A DNA stretch of 64,000 bases from Anoplolepis gracilipes. Lineage: Eukaryota > Arthropoda > Insecta > Hymenoptera > Formicidae. Position 1 is the stretch's first letter. Every line of letters starts with the position of its first letter. Made by a program: the position numbers and the translations under genes. The notes under the pieces are model-generated. The model worked only from the letters and a program-made list of their open reading frames with translations, was not told the DNA's origin and made no database searches. Below are positions 50,863 to 63,240 of the stretch, piece by piece. The stretch lies in contig NC_132972.1 in NCBI RefSeq assembly GCF_047496725.1, forward strand, positions 11,547,001 to 11,611,000, given 5' to 3'.

Positions 50863-52590
50863 CTATTTGGTGTTTGAACTTTTCGAAAAAGGATTTAGTT
50901 TGTTTAACCAAGATAAACTTCTGTAAAAAAAAATTTCATTAATTAAAAAACTTAAACAATAATATGTAAATAATATACAAATACATACGTTTTCTCTGGT
51001 GGTATGACATCCATATTTTCAGCTTCTTTAATTTTATTCTCTTTGAGTTTGGCAATTAATTCTGATCTATATTGAACTTTCAAAGGTTGTGGTGTTTTTT
51101 CATTTAGTTTTATCCATTTTTTCAAAGCGTCTATATATGTCAAACCATACCATTCTATTTGCTCTCTTGTATACTGAAGTTATATATTAATGTTATAGTA
51201 TATTAATGTTGCATACAATTTATATATTTAATATAATATAAAGTCACAGGTGTTAACATTAAAACAAATAGTTTTAGTTCATTTCAATAGTTAGTATATC
51301 TTGCTTCAAATCTTTTGTATGGTTCAACATATAGAATTACTTACTTTTGACAGATATTTCTCATACTTGGCATATACTTCCTCACGCTTTTCTGGATCAT
51401 CAGGATATAAAGTCTTATCTGCTAATGCAATAAGTATCTGACGTTTCAATCTCACAGCAAGTAAAGATTTTAAATCACAGGCTTCTGTCTATAAGTAATA
51501 ATTGCAATTCTTTTAGAAATTATATAAAAAAATTCTACTTTTTAAAAATCTTATGTATAATTATTCTACTTTCTTTACTATCTTAAGATTAATGTACCTT
51601 TAATAAATAATTATCAAATCCATAATTTTCATGAATTAATCTGATTGTTCTCTGAGTAACAACAATACTCATATATGTATCTAGAACTTCGCTATAGACA
51701 ACAGACTTTTTTAGATGAGGTATCCAAAAATGTGGAACCCTTCTCTTATATTTACCCTTCTTCTTAAAGCCTTGCACGATAGCTTCTCCTCCCCATATAC
51801 CATCATTAATCTCTTTTGGGTATATTAAAGGTAATGGTACATTCTGTACTGGACGTCTATAAACAGATTATTCAAATAATTAACATAAATTAATATAATT
51901 CTTATCAACCATAAATTTTGACATAGATAATTATATTTAATATTATATATAATTTATATTTGTGCAACACATTTATGTTATAACACTTGTTATACAAAAG
52001 TCACTATATTATTTTAATAGAAGTTGTGTAATAATGAGATGTAACATACACTTCCCCAAACTTATTTCTCTCATAATTGCCTTTCTTTTCAATATAATGA
52101 ACTGCAGCAGGTGGCTTCTGCCATTCTATCCAGAACTGTTTGTATTCTAACGGCAACTCAGCACCAATTCCTTTAGACCATCGATTAGATTTTTTAAAAT
52201 AATATAAACGCTGCAACAATTTCGTATGTTTGTGTTTTTAGTTATATCTTTTATTTACACTAAAACTCTGTTTAATTATCACTGCAATATTTTTTCCATT
52301 TAAATCACAATAAACATTTTGTTCACATTAATGTAACAAAATTACATAGACAATAAGAAATGTTATAAATAATAAAGTTGTATTTTTTCAATCAAAATTA
52401 AAATGCAATGCACATAAGAAAGTGTTTTAAATATTGAAATATCTATTATATATAATTTTTATGTACAATAGATAAATGCAACTATGTGATCAGTCAATAT
52501 TGTTAAATCAGTAGAGACAAATAATTCTTAGATTGAGTTTTATACAATAAGACAACTTTATATTACCTGTGCAGCTTGTTTAATCGGCAT
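50863..52590 (-). CDS. mRpL28: Mitochondrial ribosomal protein L28 (bL28m), 276 aa
   Basis: Six coding exons in order of translation: 52567-52590 (MPIKQAAQ), 52050-52210, 51598-51856, 51345-51488, 50989-51173 and 50863-50920. All GT/AG junctions are in phase; 831 bases. Matches to the animal MRPL28 family include GIGAELPLEYKQFW, AAVHYI, the RPVQNVPLPLIYPKEINDGI WGGEA block, IVVTQRTIRLIHENYGFDNY, the DDPEKREEVYAKYEKY motif and EWYGLTYIDALKKW. It is a component of the mitochondrial large ribosomal subunit. The short first coding exon continues upstream as 5' UTR to an acceptor at about 52638 (TTTTTTAG|AAAGAT), so there is an unseen leader exon further up. The C-terminal exon ends FSKSSNTK. It is tail to tail with the phosphorylase kinase gene, 488 bp apart. 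Confidence 0.95.
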
Positions 52591-52684
52591 ATTATTATAT
52601 GATTTTTGATCAATTAAATTAGAATCATGAATATCTTTCTAAAAAATCAAGTTTCACACTTTTATCAGCGTACATCTGGTAAGG

Positions 52685-52806
52685 ATGCATTCGGAAATCC
52701 TATGCGTAGGATAAAATAATATGTAATTGACCAATCAGAAAAAGAAGATTCTTTATGCTGATTGGTTATTAAATTTTATCCTAAGAGTAGGATTTCTGAA
52801 CGTACT
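52685..52806. mobile_element. MITE, family with GTTCAGAAATCCTA ends, copy 2
   Basis: About 122 bp, nearly one long palindrome. The left side reads TTCGGAAATCCTATG, GTAGGATAAAAT, GACCAATCAG; the complement of the right side reads TTCAGAAATCCTACT, TTAGGATAAAAT, AACCAATCAG. The outer ends match the element at 42104-42232. It lies just upstream of the mRpL28 5' UTR exon and so may sit in its leader intron or promoter. Confidence 0.75.
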
Positions 52807-53086
52807 CGAAATGAAGAATCAGCTGCCATCTATATACTACTTGTTATTCATTCATCGACTGAGTAAAATTACCATGTATCGAAATATTACTAAATATATT
52901 TTAAACATTATTTTGTGATAACATTGAGAACAATATTTCATTTATTCAAAAAGTACGAAGTATGGACATCATTTGTGATGTAATCGATATTGAATATATA
53001 AATTTTCAATAGTTTAAAGAGAGTAAATGAAAAGTGAAACATGTACAAATCGAAAAACGGTCTATTAAATACATATCTACTAAATA

Positions 53087-53143
53087 ATGTCTATAGACGC
53101 TTTTCCGACTTGTTATTTCTTACTGGGAAATGGAAGTTATCAG
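53087..53143 (+). other. Possible small start exon, unknown product
   Basis: ATG at 53087 opens 19 codons (MSIDAFPTCYFLLGNGSYQ) that end exactly at a consensus donor CAG|GTATGA in phase 0. Base composition is richer than in the surroundings. No matching second exon is recognisable before the window ends, so this may be chance or the start of a gene with a long first intron. Confidence 0.25.
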
Positions 53144-53512
53144 GTATGAATACATTTCTTATATTCTTAATTTATTAATTTATACGTATATTTTATATTT
53201 TATTATTAGAAATCTCTGTCTTATACATGATATAATAGTACAGAAAAATATTAAAGTATTCTAATTATTAATTTCAATAAGTGTATTATTTTAATATAAT
53301 ATCGATAAACTTTATAAAATTATCTTGAGATTTTATTTGAGATTCTATAAATTTTTAAAAATTAACAAAAAATTGCAGACAGATGTATTAAAAAATTAAT
53401 ATCGCAGAAGTGAGTCAAAGTAATAGTATATTATTAAAGAATTTTATTAAAGAAAGAAATGTATGCGTCTACACATACACACACATTTCATTTCAATAAA
53501 ATACAAACGATG

Positions 53513-53549
<37 letters not shown>

Positions 53550-54294
53550 CGATAAAGTTATAAAATAAGCTTTAAATACGATCTCATATATTATACACTT
53601 AGTCAATTTGCATGCGCGTCATCATGTTTGTAAAGATGAGGTACACTGTTTGTTTCGAACGACAGTACGAAAATAATGCTTGTGAGTCACTCCAATCTGT
53701 CCGCACATTTCATACAAACGCGCGTGTGAGAGAGATTTTGCAGGGATATTAATAAATATCGGACTTTGTCTGTGTAAGAGACGTTTGACAACACGATGCA
53801 AGACAGCAGGGTGACAGCAGATGCGGCGTGCCCGATCTAATCTAGGTATACATAATCAATTTCTCAAGATTACGCGGTACTCAAGAATATACTTTTTCAG
53901 CAGAAAATTCAATATGAACGATCGATTCAAATTAAGTTGAACGAATAAGTATCGACGATGTCGTAAAATTTGGAAATTTCTTCGAACGGGAATCTCTGTG
54001 ATAATTATATTTTCAACTTCTTTTCCGCTTTTTTAAATCTATAACTTCGCGTCGGAATCGTTTCTATTTTAAGATGTAGAAAATACGTATATGTAATTCG
54101 ATTAGAGAGGTAAATTTTATAGATATATTTCTCTCTCTTGGAACTTTAAAAGTTTTCTTGAATTTTGTACTGGAGGAATATCTTCTCTCTTAGAGCAAAT
54201 TTTGATTACTCGTCTTTCATTCCTTTTATCAAATATTAATTTGTGCATTTTTGACGTAAAATATATTACGATATGTAACATATGTAGGTATATA

Positions 54295-54343
<49 letters not shown>

Positions 54344-55250
54344 ATGTTCTTTTTACTTTTCATTTTTAATTATATTTGCCATTGAAAAGTAAGATATAGA
54401 AGATAGATATAATGCTTATTTTATACATTTATAAAATATCTTTAAAAATTAATATTGTGCAGTCATACAGATATACAAATTATTTATGCAAATTATCTTA
54501 TACATTAATCGCCCTCGATAGTTGTTTGACATCGGTCGAATTTTCCTTTAATCGCTCGTCGAAAATAGAGATTTCGAAATTGTGTTTTGCTGTAAATGCA
54601 AAACTTGTCATTTCTAAAAACAGTCTCCGAATGTTTTTCGTACATCAAAAACTACATGTCTTATAAGCAATGATTTTCCTGTTAACAAGTGTTAACGCTT
54701 TTTTTTCTATAATTAAATTTATTTATATATTAGCTGAAATATTCTAAAAGGAGTAGACATCTCTCGAATAATATATTTAACATCACATGTTACAATGACA
54801 AGTGATGTGAATCTGTGTCTTCTCAATCTATAATGCATAATTAAATAAATATTAGATATATTGGATATAAAATCTAAAATATATCATTGTTTTTTATAAA
54901 ATTTTTCAATACATTTATATATGCTTTTTATTATTTCATCAAATAATAAATTGCTGAAAAATATATTATCTAATTAGTATAATAGAAATTATTGCCAGTT
55001 CTTCTCTCATTAAATTCATTTTTAATAAAGTATAATTTAATCTCTTTTATACAAACATTTTTCTTTAAATTTATAAAATAATAAAAATTGCTAAAATAAT
55101 TAATAAAATATACATTTCTATAATTTATGTAAGTAAATTATTTATAGTTATGTGTAGATGATGCATGATTTTTTTATGGTCACATAGATTACGTATATGA
55201 ATAGGTAGCGAAGAAAACTTGAAATCGGAAACTAAAGTTCGCGTCAAATA
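53144..55250. other. Non-coding stretch with two TA tracts
   Basis: AT-rich apart from a patch at about 53640-53870 of higher GC that ends ATCTAATCTAG|GTATAC, possibly an untranslated exon or promoter. (TA)n tracts lie at about 53514-53545 and 54289-54339. Open frames are short and resemble nothing known. Confidence 0.45.
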
Positions 55251-55299
55251 ATTCTAATAAATGCATAATGAGGATAAATTTTTCTTACGAGGAGACAAC

Positions 55300-55990
55300 G
55301 CGTAATGAAAACGCAAATATTTCCGCGAGAAAACGACTTTATGCGCTAATGGATTAAAGGAGGAGGAACGGGTGAAGGAGGACATGAAGTATGGGCGGCC
55401 TTCCCTTGTCGGTTTCTCGGTAACAAACGGGCGGACCGAATTGAGAACCGCGAGAACACTCATCGTCTAATAATAGTATCTTGCTCAAATTTCTATTTTC
55501 AGGCCGATAAATGCGTGCGCGGGGCTTTTATGTAAAAAGCCCAAGCCTTACACCGTAACACCTCGTGCCACGGTGCGATTCGTATTACCGGATTCGGCAA
55601 ACCGGATCGGGAGTACCGGAAGCCGTCGTAACCATCGCCGGAAGGTCCGCACGCGTACTTCGTAGCAAGCGAGCTACAGTTTACTTTCGCGAGCAAATAG
55701 TCCGCGGCGCGTAAACTTGTCAAACTTGGCGAATAACGACCACCGCCTGCTACGCGAGTAAATTCGAGTTAGCGGGATAACAGAAGTGGTTTAACGTATA
55801 ACGCTTGCAGAAACGTCGGAGAGAGGAGAAAGAGAGAAATGTGAGACCGAGTAGTAGCTTTGTAAATGTGCGCTGCATATGTAAAAAGAAATGCGCGATA
55901 AATAAATATTCAGATAAATCCAGATGGATAAACTCTCTCTCTGACGAAGCTTTGCGCTTCGGGATAGCTTCGAGATACATAGCACGTTAA
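55300..55990. promoter_or_regulatory. CpG-rich island with repeated ACCGGA motifs
   Basis: A GC- and CpG-rich block in AT-rich DNA. ACCGGA occurs at 55587-55592, 55601-55606 and 55615-55620, with GCCGGAAG at about 55637. These resemble ETS (CCGGAA) or Grainyhead half sites. Open frames occur on both strands with no family likeness. It could be an enhancer or promoter; no gene can be attached to it here. Confidence 0.35.
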
Positions 55991-58900
55991 ATATTCTATC
56001 TTTCTCTTTTTAACGTAATTAGCTTTATATATGCAGCACAATTTTCCCAGCTGTATGAAATCTCAAAAGCAAATTTCCATATTTAGATCTGAAAGAAAAT
56101 TATGAGATAAATTATCATAAAAGATAATTTATTACAACTTTCTTTTTTTAATGTTTTGAGTGTGCAATAAGTAATTTAATGTATTTCAGAAAGAATTTAT
56201 AAATATTTTACAAAAATTTATTAATATTTGAAAAAGGAACAAAATGTGTCTTTGCACATTTTGTTACATTTTATACATAAATATACATTCTCATATATAT
56301 AAAATAGATGTAAAAAGAAATTATGTAATGCACATTGCAAAGATGTGCTATAAAATAACAATGTGGAATGATTTGCATTCTTTTCACATCTGTTTTCTAA
56401 AATCTTTGTCAGATAATTTTCTCGTCAACACTCGAAACATATAAATGTATCATCAAAGATATGATTTAAATTTTAGCATATAACTTATGGATAATATATA
56501 ATTTTACACACACACACATATGCAAAATTATATAGTTATATATATATATTTGGCCGAAGTACAATAGAATACCGTTACTCTGTTAACTCATATGTCGAAT
56601 AATATGTATATCAATTATATATGTATGCTATTATGCACATGATTTAATCCTTGGATGAATAAGACAACGGACAGAAGCATCGAGATTACTCATTTTCTTC
56701 TTATATCATATACCTTATAATTTTTTATATTATTTCGCTAAAAATTTGCCACTTTTAAACGTATATATGCGTTCGATCCATATAATACGTTTCGTACAAT
56801 CTTATAAAAAGATTTTGCATCGATATAATATTTAATCCAATATATACAGTTTGAAATTGCGATCAAGCTCATTTGATATAAATACTTTATCTCTAAGGAG
56901 CCTCGTCATAATTTGATTGGGTCTGACAAGAATCCTGAACGCGATCCCACCCCGTTACATCGTCAGATCCACGACAGATATTACGTTTCGTCGGCATATG
57001 CGATAATAATTCGCGACGTCGTCGTCTTCATAACCGTAAGCACGGTCCGCACGTAGGCGCGCGTAACCATATACTTGGACCTTTTATATAAAGGCATGTA
57101 TGTATCGCGGGCACGTATATATCTCCCTAAAAATAGAAATTTGAGCAAGATATTATTATTAGACGATGAGTGCGTGGCCGCGCGCGACTCTTCACGGTGC
57201 TCACCACGATGCCTCGTTACGAAAATGCGGGAGAGAGTACGGTCCCCTTGCTTAACCACCGCCCACGCTTTTCGCTGTTCTCGTCGAGGAAACGAGGAAT
57301 TCCGCGACCGAGGGTGCTCGAGGGTGACACGCGGAAAACGGCCGTAGTCGAGAAATTGTAGACTGGTTGGAAATTCCTGAGGTGGATTACAAAAAGATAT
57401 TCGCGATTTATCACCCTTTCTTCCGACGACTAAATTTTTGTGAGCGTACACTGACCGCTCTGTTCATAACTCTCTGATATATTTTACAACAATCATCTTA
57501 TAACTAAAAGGTTTTCAGCATTTAGTAATATATTATACTTGTATTAAAAAAAAATTTTTTTAAAGACTAGAAAAGATGAAAAAATTGAAAAGATTTATAA
57601 AAAAGAGTATATTGTAATAGAAGATGTAAAATATATTTTTTTTTTACATAAGAAAGGCGATACAAGTTGTTTAGATCATAAAAATATTATTTAATTTTTG
57701 TTGACTAGTAATTATCATTTTTAATTGCAAAATTAATATATTAGACTTATAATAAAGGTTAACTAATTTTTTTAGTTTACTTTTCCTGTATACATCCTAT
57801 TTTTATACAATTTGAAAATTTATAATAAAAAAATTAAAATTTTTAATTCTAATCGCATTAATAATACTGATGAAATCAAAATTACACACAAGTGTCACTT
57901 TTTATAATGTTTTACACGTGGGCTTTAGGATTTTACGACATCTATAATGATAGCTCATCGTCAAATATTTCGTGAAATTCAATCGCAGTTATTAACACTT
58001 ACTAAGATTATATTTATAAAATCGAGGATACTCGTATAGAAGAAATCAAGTATGTAACTTCAAACGAGAGCTTTGCATATTTTCGCTATGTTTCATTAAC
58101 TATACAAGTATCCATCAGAATTCTTCGTCTACCATCTTCAATGTATTTTTACTTTCTACCACGACCATAATTCTTCTCAGGGGCGTAACTTTCCGTCGTG
58201 AGTCCGCAGAGATTTACATGTTCTAAAATGGGTCAAACGTGTGTATCTTTATGTAGGCATAGCTTCCGCGATACATAAATATATCCCATTCTATTTAGGA
58301 TTATATATTATTTCTCTAATTTTTTCTACGACTCTATGGGGTACATTATAACATTAACTACAAGACAAAAAATTCAAAATTCAGAATCAAAGATTTTAAC
58401 TCAAGAAATAATTATTCAAACTAAATTTAAATTCTTTCTGTTTATCTTGATATATAATGTATCCAATTTCGGGAAATAGTAGCGAAAATAATAAAGAATT
58501 TTAATTTTCTGATATTAATTCGTAATTTATGATTGTTCATGATATATTTTCTTGATTTACACGTTACTGAAACTTTTAATTGATTAAATTCTAAACTGAT
58601 TCAGTTTTATCCCAACAGGAGCTTATAATATCACAACAATGATTCTCTTTTATTATTTGCGGATAAATATAACACTAATCTAACAGTATGTATAAGCTGT
58701 GCCATGCGCCAAACTGTCAGGCCTCTCTATTGTTTCTTTTGCTACAGTTTTATATACAGAATACACAAGCTATGGAAGTGATTTATTATAACTTGTCGTA
58801 CTATTTGGATTTTGTATCAAGTTTACAGAATTTAATTTTACATGTGGCAATATTATTTTAATATTTAAATATATGCATATATAAATATTTTTTATGACTA

Positions 58901-59270
58901 AATAGATATGCAATCTTTCGAGTATAATGTTAAACCTTTCGGCTTTGAAGTAAATGTATTTATTCTAAAAAAAAAAAACTTATTTTATATTTTCCGTTTC
59001 ATCGATTTATAATAATAGCTGATGATAACATTTGGCGAGAGTCGAATTAGCTTCACATTAAAAAAAATTAAAGAATATACATAAACATTATAATTGCATT
59101 ATAAGAGAAAGAAGAGATTAGGAAATTTGTAGAGTCATAGCAATAGTAAGTAGATGTCAAACTAATTGTAATCGAGAGTTAAATTGATTGAAACATTTTA
59201 TTACCAAAAATCTGATTTTCAGCAGAGAAACTTTAAAATTTATGAAAATCATATTTTAGTCCAAAGACCC
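55991..59270. other. Non-coding stretch with a CpG-rich block at 56940-57450
   Basis: Mostly AT-rich. The block at about 56940-57450 is CpG-rich and open in several frames on both strands (basic, R- and S-rich translations), the usual sign of GC-rich non-coding DNA rather than a gene. No splice-bounded exon could be supported. Confidence 0.4.
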
Positions 59271-59547
59271 CTCAAATCTTATCTCGGTAGAGTTCTGCCG
59301 CTCTTCGGCGTTCATCACTGGCATCACAGCATCGTCATCGTCAACAGCACTGACGTTCCCGATGCACACGTGCCGTGTGCAAAGCCTAAGGGAGCTATGA
59401 CTAGGACGCTCCCGACGCGAGCACAGTCATTCGAATCCAGTATTAGTGCGGTGTAGAGTGCTCGGTGTTTTGTAATCCACTTACTCGAATTCTCCTTTCT
59501 TTCTTTCTCTCTCTTTTCTTTTCTCACGCGACTACGATCGATTAGTG
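59271..59547 (+). promoter_or_regulatory. Probable promoter and non-coding first exon
   Basis: A CpG-rich block with a likely initiator (ACAGTCATTCG at about 59423-59433) and downstream GTGCGGTG elements, followed by a pyrimidine-rich leader. It ends at a consensus donor, ATTAGTG|GTGAGT, at 59547. No long open frame crosses the leader, so it looks like an untranslated first exon of a gene that continues past 64000. Confidence 0.4.
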
Positions 59548-62500
59548 GTGAGTATCCAGATAACAGTGTGGGCGGATATACGTACTTCTTTACTACTATC
59601 AGACATTACGACTGATGACGATACTCGACGATATACAAAAACATGGCCATTTGTACCCATCCAAGAAGTGCTAAAATTACATTGCGAACGTGCTTTATCT
59701 CAGCCGCGTGATTTGTCTGTTTTCTCTGTGTCTCTCTCTCTCGTGAAATACTGAAATTTGCATAGTGCCCTGAAAGGTATTTATCGAAGTCTTTGAACGC
59801 ATTATTATTAGGACAGTTACTTAGTGAATTGTCACATATCACTGATAATGTACTTTCGAATCTTTTTTATACAAATCAGTTTACAATCAAGTGACAATTT
59901 CTCATAAACAATTAAAGAATTCACTAATTTATGTAGCTCATAAAATCTTTATTTATACTTTTATGGAATTTCATTATAAATTATTAATACTATTTACCGA
60001 TTTATTCATGCAACAAACTAAAATGATTTTTTTGTGGTAAAATTAATAATTATTAGACAATCTGTAGATTGCCATAATTTATAAGTCTACTAACTTTAAA
60101 TTAGCAGCTTGTTATTATTTTTAAGTTAATACAAGGTATTCTATTTTAAATTTGTTTTAAAGTTGTTTTTTCAACTTATTAGAAGAAAAAAATAATCTAA
60201 ATAATATAAAAAATATTTTGGTTTTGAAAATATATGGTCGAATCAGGTCTTTCAGATAGAAACTTTTGCTACGGTATGTTTTCTTGACGAAATTCGAAAA
60301 TAAACCAATTCCCAATTTGAGGTGAAATATTTTGTAACTCTATTTAATAATGTAGACGAAGGAAGAAAATTTAGTTAACAAGATTTAATCTGCGCAGATT
60401 ACACAGACTACACAGATGGACAGAGTAAAGGATGTCTATGCTATTTAGGATAGATATGTCATGATGGAAAATCTAATGTATTTAAGATCTAATTTTGCGT
60501 TAGAAATATTCAAATAGAGCCATGATCACTGAACATAGATTCTACATTATATTATAATTAGAAACTTGAGATATTAATAAAATTTTATAAGCCGCGCGTG
60601 ACCTGTCGGTCAATTTGCTTGTGTGTAAGTCATTACAAAATAACAAGAATAGAAATAAAAATAATAGAAATATTACAATTCGTTTACAAAAATTTAAGAT
60701 GGTAATGGTACTTAAAAATCTCAAAATAGTATATATATAGATAATTCCAGTTCATTAAATTTAATAGTTTTAGTTGATTAAATTTATAACATTAACAATT
60801 ATATTTTGTATACAAAAAATATGTAAACAATTATTAATATCATTTTTTCATAAAAATTTTTGTAAGTAAATTGTAGACAATATACGTGTTTGCAATATAT
60901 TTAATATAATACTTAAATAAATTTTAACGTAAAATATACAATCGCGTATTCTACTGTCACAAAAGTTATTATTATCTAACATGTTTCCATAACGAGTTGA
61001 CAACATTGTTAATTTTAAAAATATGCACGCATTTTCTCCCCGCTTATTATTAATTGCTGAAATTCAATCTCTCGTTGAATAACAACGCTAATCGAACTAA
61101 CTTATCAAATAAATTTAACAAACGAAGTATCATTATTAAGTTAAGCAAATGTGATTAGTCGAATAGTCTACATGCTTATTTTGTAAAATCATTATAACGT
61201 TACTTGCAAACTGATAGCTAATTGCAAAATGGGGATCTAAATCAGAATACGGATTCTCAAACGAATATATTGAAAACTGTTGCTTAAATATTTATTACGG
61301 TAAATGCGATAAGAGTTCGCGTTATTTAAAAATATGTCGATAATAAAAATATCGTTATTTTGTTACTAATGAAGAAGGAACTTAATTTCTTCTACATGTA
61401 ATTTTAACTGACAATTTGAACGATATCAAATAATTAATCTTGAGGTAAATAAGAAAATGAGTTTTAATTATTATTTTTCCGTGGCAATATTTTGATTGCT
61501 CATTTGCTTCGGTCTTGTATGATGTAATGCAAGATATCGAATTACATCTGAAATATTTCACTACACCGGGTGTTGTAATTATACATCATACGAATCATCG
61601 GGCGCTTAAGATTTCTTTATAGCTTTTGATCTAATTTTAGAATTTTAGTTTCATCCGCTTGCTTATGCTATCCGGATGTGATTTATCAAGTCAGTTTGAA
61701 ACATGATGCCGTTATAATATTTCCGGATATTCGTGAAAATATTATACTATCATCCATTTTGAAAGATTATTTGTCTTAATTATATTGTCAAAATCGCGAT
61801 CTTTCTTTTCAGGAATGATTAATTAATCTTATTACAGTACAGTCGTATTAATATTACAGTATACAATCTATTTTTCTTATTATTTCCTGTAGCAAATTTT
61901 GTCATAAAATAAAAGACAATAATTATAGTTAACAAAGAAAAATTTGAATGAAAATAATTTTAATCGAATAATATTTAATAATCTAGTCAAATATGACAAC
62001 TATTCAAATAATTGATTAACTAAATTGTAAGAAAAACGAAAATACGAAAATATTGTACATTTTATATACTTTTTAAATGTATTAAGAATGTATCAAAAAA
62101 ATATACTAGTATGTAAGTTATTTCATAAAATTCCTCGAGATACGTAAAAATTAAAATACGTATAAAATAAGATCTTTGCATTTTACAACAATTATATTCT
62201 TCCTATTTGGCAAACTACCATTTTTACTACAAATCTAAAATTCATGTTGTAAAATGAACATATTTGATAATCGCCAGGTCGATGATTCATTCGTTTATTA
62301 GTGCCAACACTTACCGCATTGCATACTGTAATTATTCATTCTTGGCCGTTTTCTATCAATATTTTACTTGCATTTTAATTTTAACTCATGTCGACATATT
62401 GCGCAAATCATGACTCATTTTTAACAATATAATATCAGTAGTTAAACTTTAAACCTTTTGAAATTAATTTAAATTGCGGTTCATCGACCGATATACATTG

Positions 62501-62930
62501 TTTTTTTTCATAAAATAATGTAAGGGAAAGAGAATAAGAAATCTATAAATATATAATACCTAAATTTAATAATTTGAAAATTTCTATTTCACAAATAATA
62601 TTATATTTAATATAATAATATAATATAGCAAAACAAAATTAAATTTAAACTTTCATATTTTTAGCTTTTATGTAATACCATCAAGATTATATAAATATTA
62701 CAAGATATGTTTATTGCAATACTTTGCATACAATAACATACAAAATAAATATTTTAAAAAAAATGAAAAATTGAAGTGCAGGATATCGAGTATAGAAACC
62801 TACTTTAGAAAAATCTTTTATATCTTAAAAATGCAAATATTAAGATTTTTAGTTCCACCTAATGTATAATAATATTTAAACACATACACAAATTTCTTGT
62901 CTCATTACGTGGCAGGACATGCAAATTAGG
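59548..62930. other. AT-rich stretch, nothing coding seen
   Basis: If the first exon ending at 59547 is real, this is its intron. I see no exon, repeat array or RNA gene in it. Confidence 0.5.
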
Positions 62931-63240
62931 TTACTGTGCATTTTATACGTCTGCGAATATGCGTGCGATTGAACGGTAGGGGTGGCAGGAGCCCGCTACC
63001 GTGGAGAACCTAGCGCCTTCCCTAATACGGCCTCGCAGATTCGCCTGCACGCGTCTGCACGGATATAGACACGTCTGCTCTCTCTCTCTCTCTCTTTTCC
63101 CTGTTCGTGTGCCGTCTGTTACCACTGCTTTTGCCGCTGTTAACGCCATTACTACTACTAGCGCGTCATATGCTACTGTCTGCTACTACTGTCAGTAGTA
63201 ACAGAGCATATCTGTACAGCCGAATCGTTACGACGGGATA
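62931..63240. promoter_or_regulatory. CpG-rich block with (CT)n and an imperfect hairpin
   Basis: An isolated GC-rich block. It has a short (CT)n run near 63078-63095 and an imperfect inverted repeat at about 63167-63212 (ATATGCTACTGT ... TACTACTG, CAGTAGTA ... AGCATAT). Both strands are open in short frames. A promoter or enhancer is likely; no gene can be assigned. Confidence 0.35.

Noticed and set aside
57000..57450. Overlapping open frames of up to 156 codons on both strands
   Set aside because: GC-rich DNA has few stop codons by chance; translations are R/S-rich, resemble no family, and lack splice or start evidence.
59424..59440. tRNA B-box-like GTCATTCGAATCC
   Set aside because: No A box or cloverleaf stems at the correct distance; it lies in a probable promoter.
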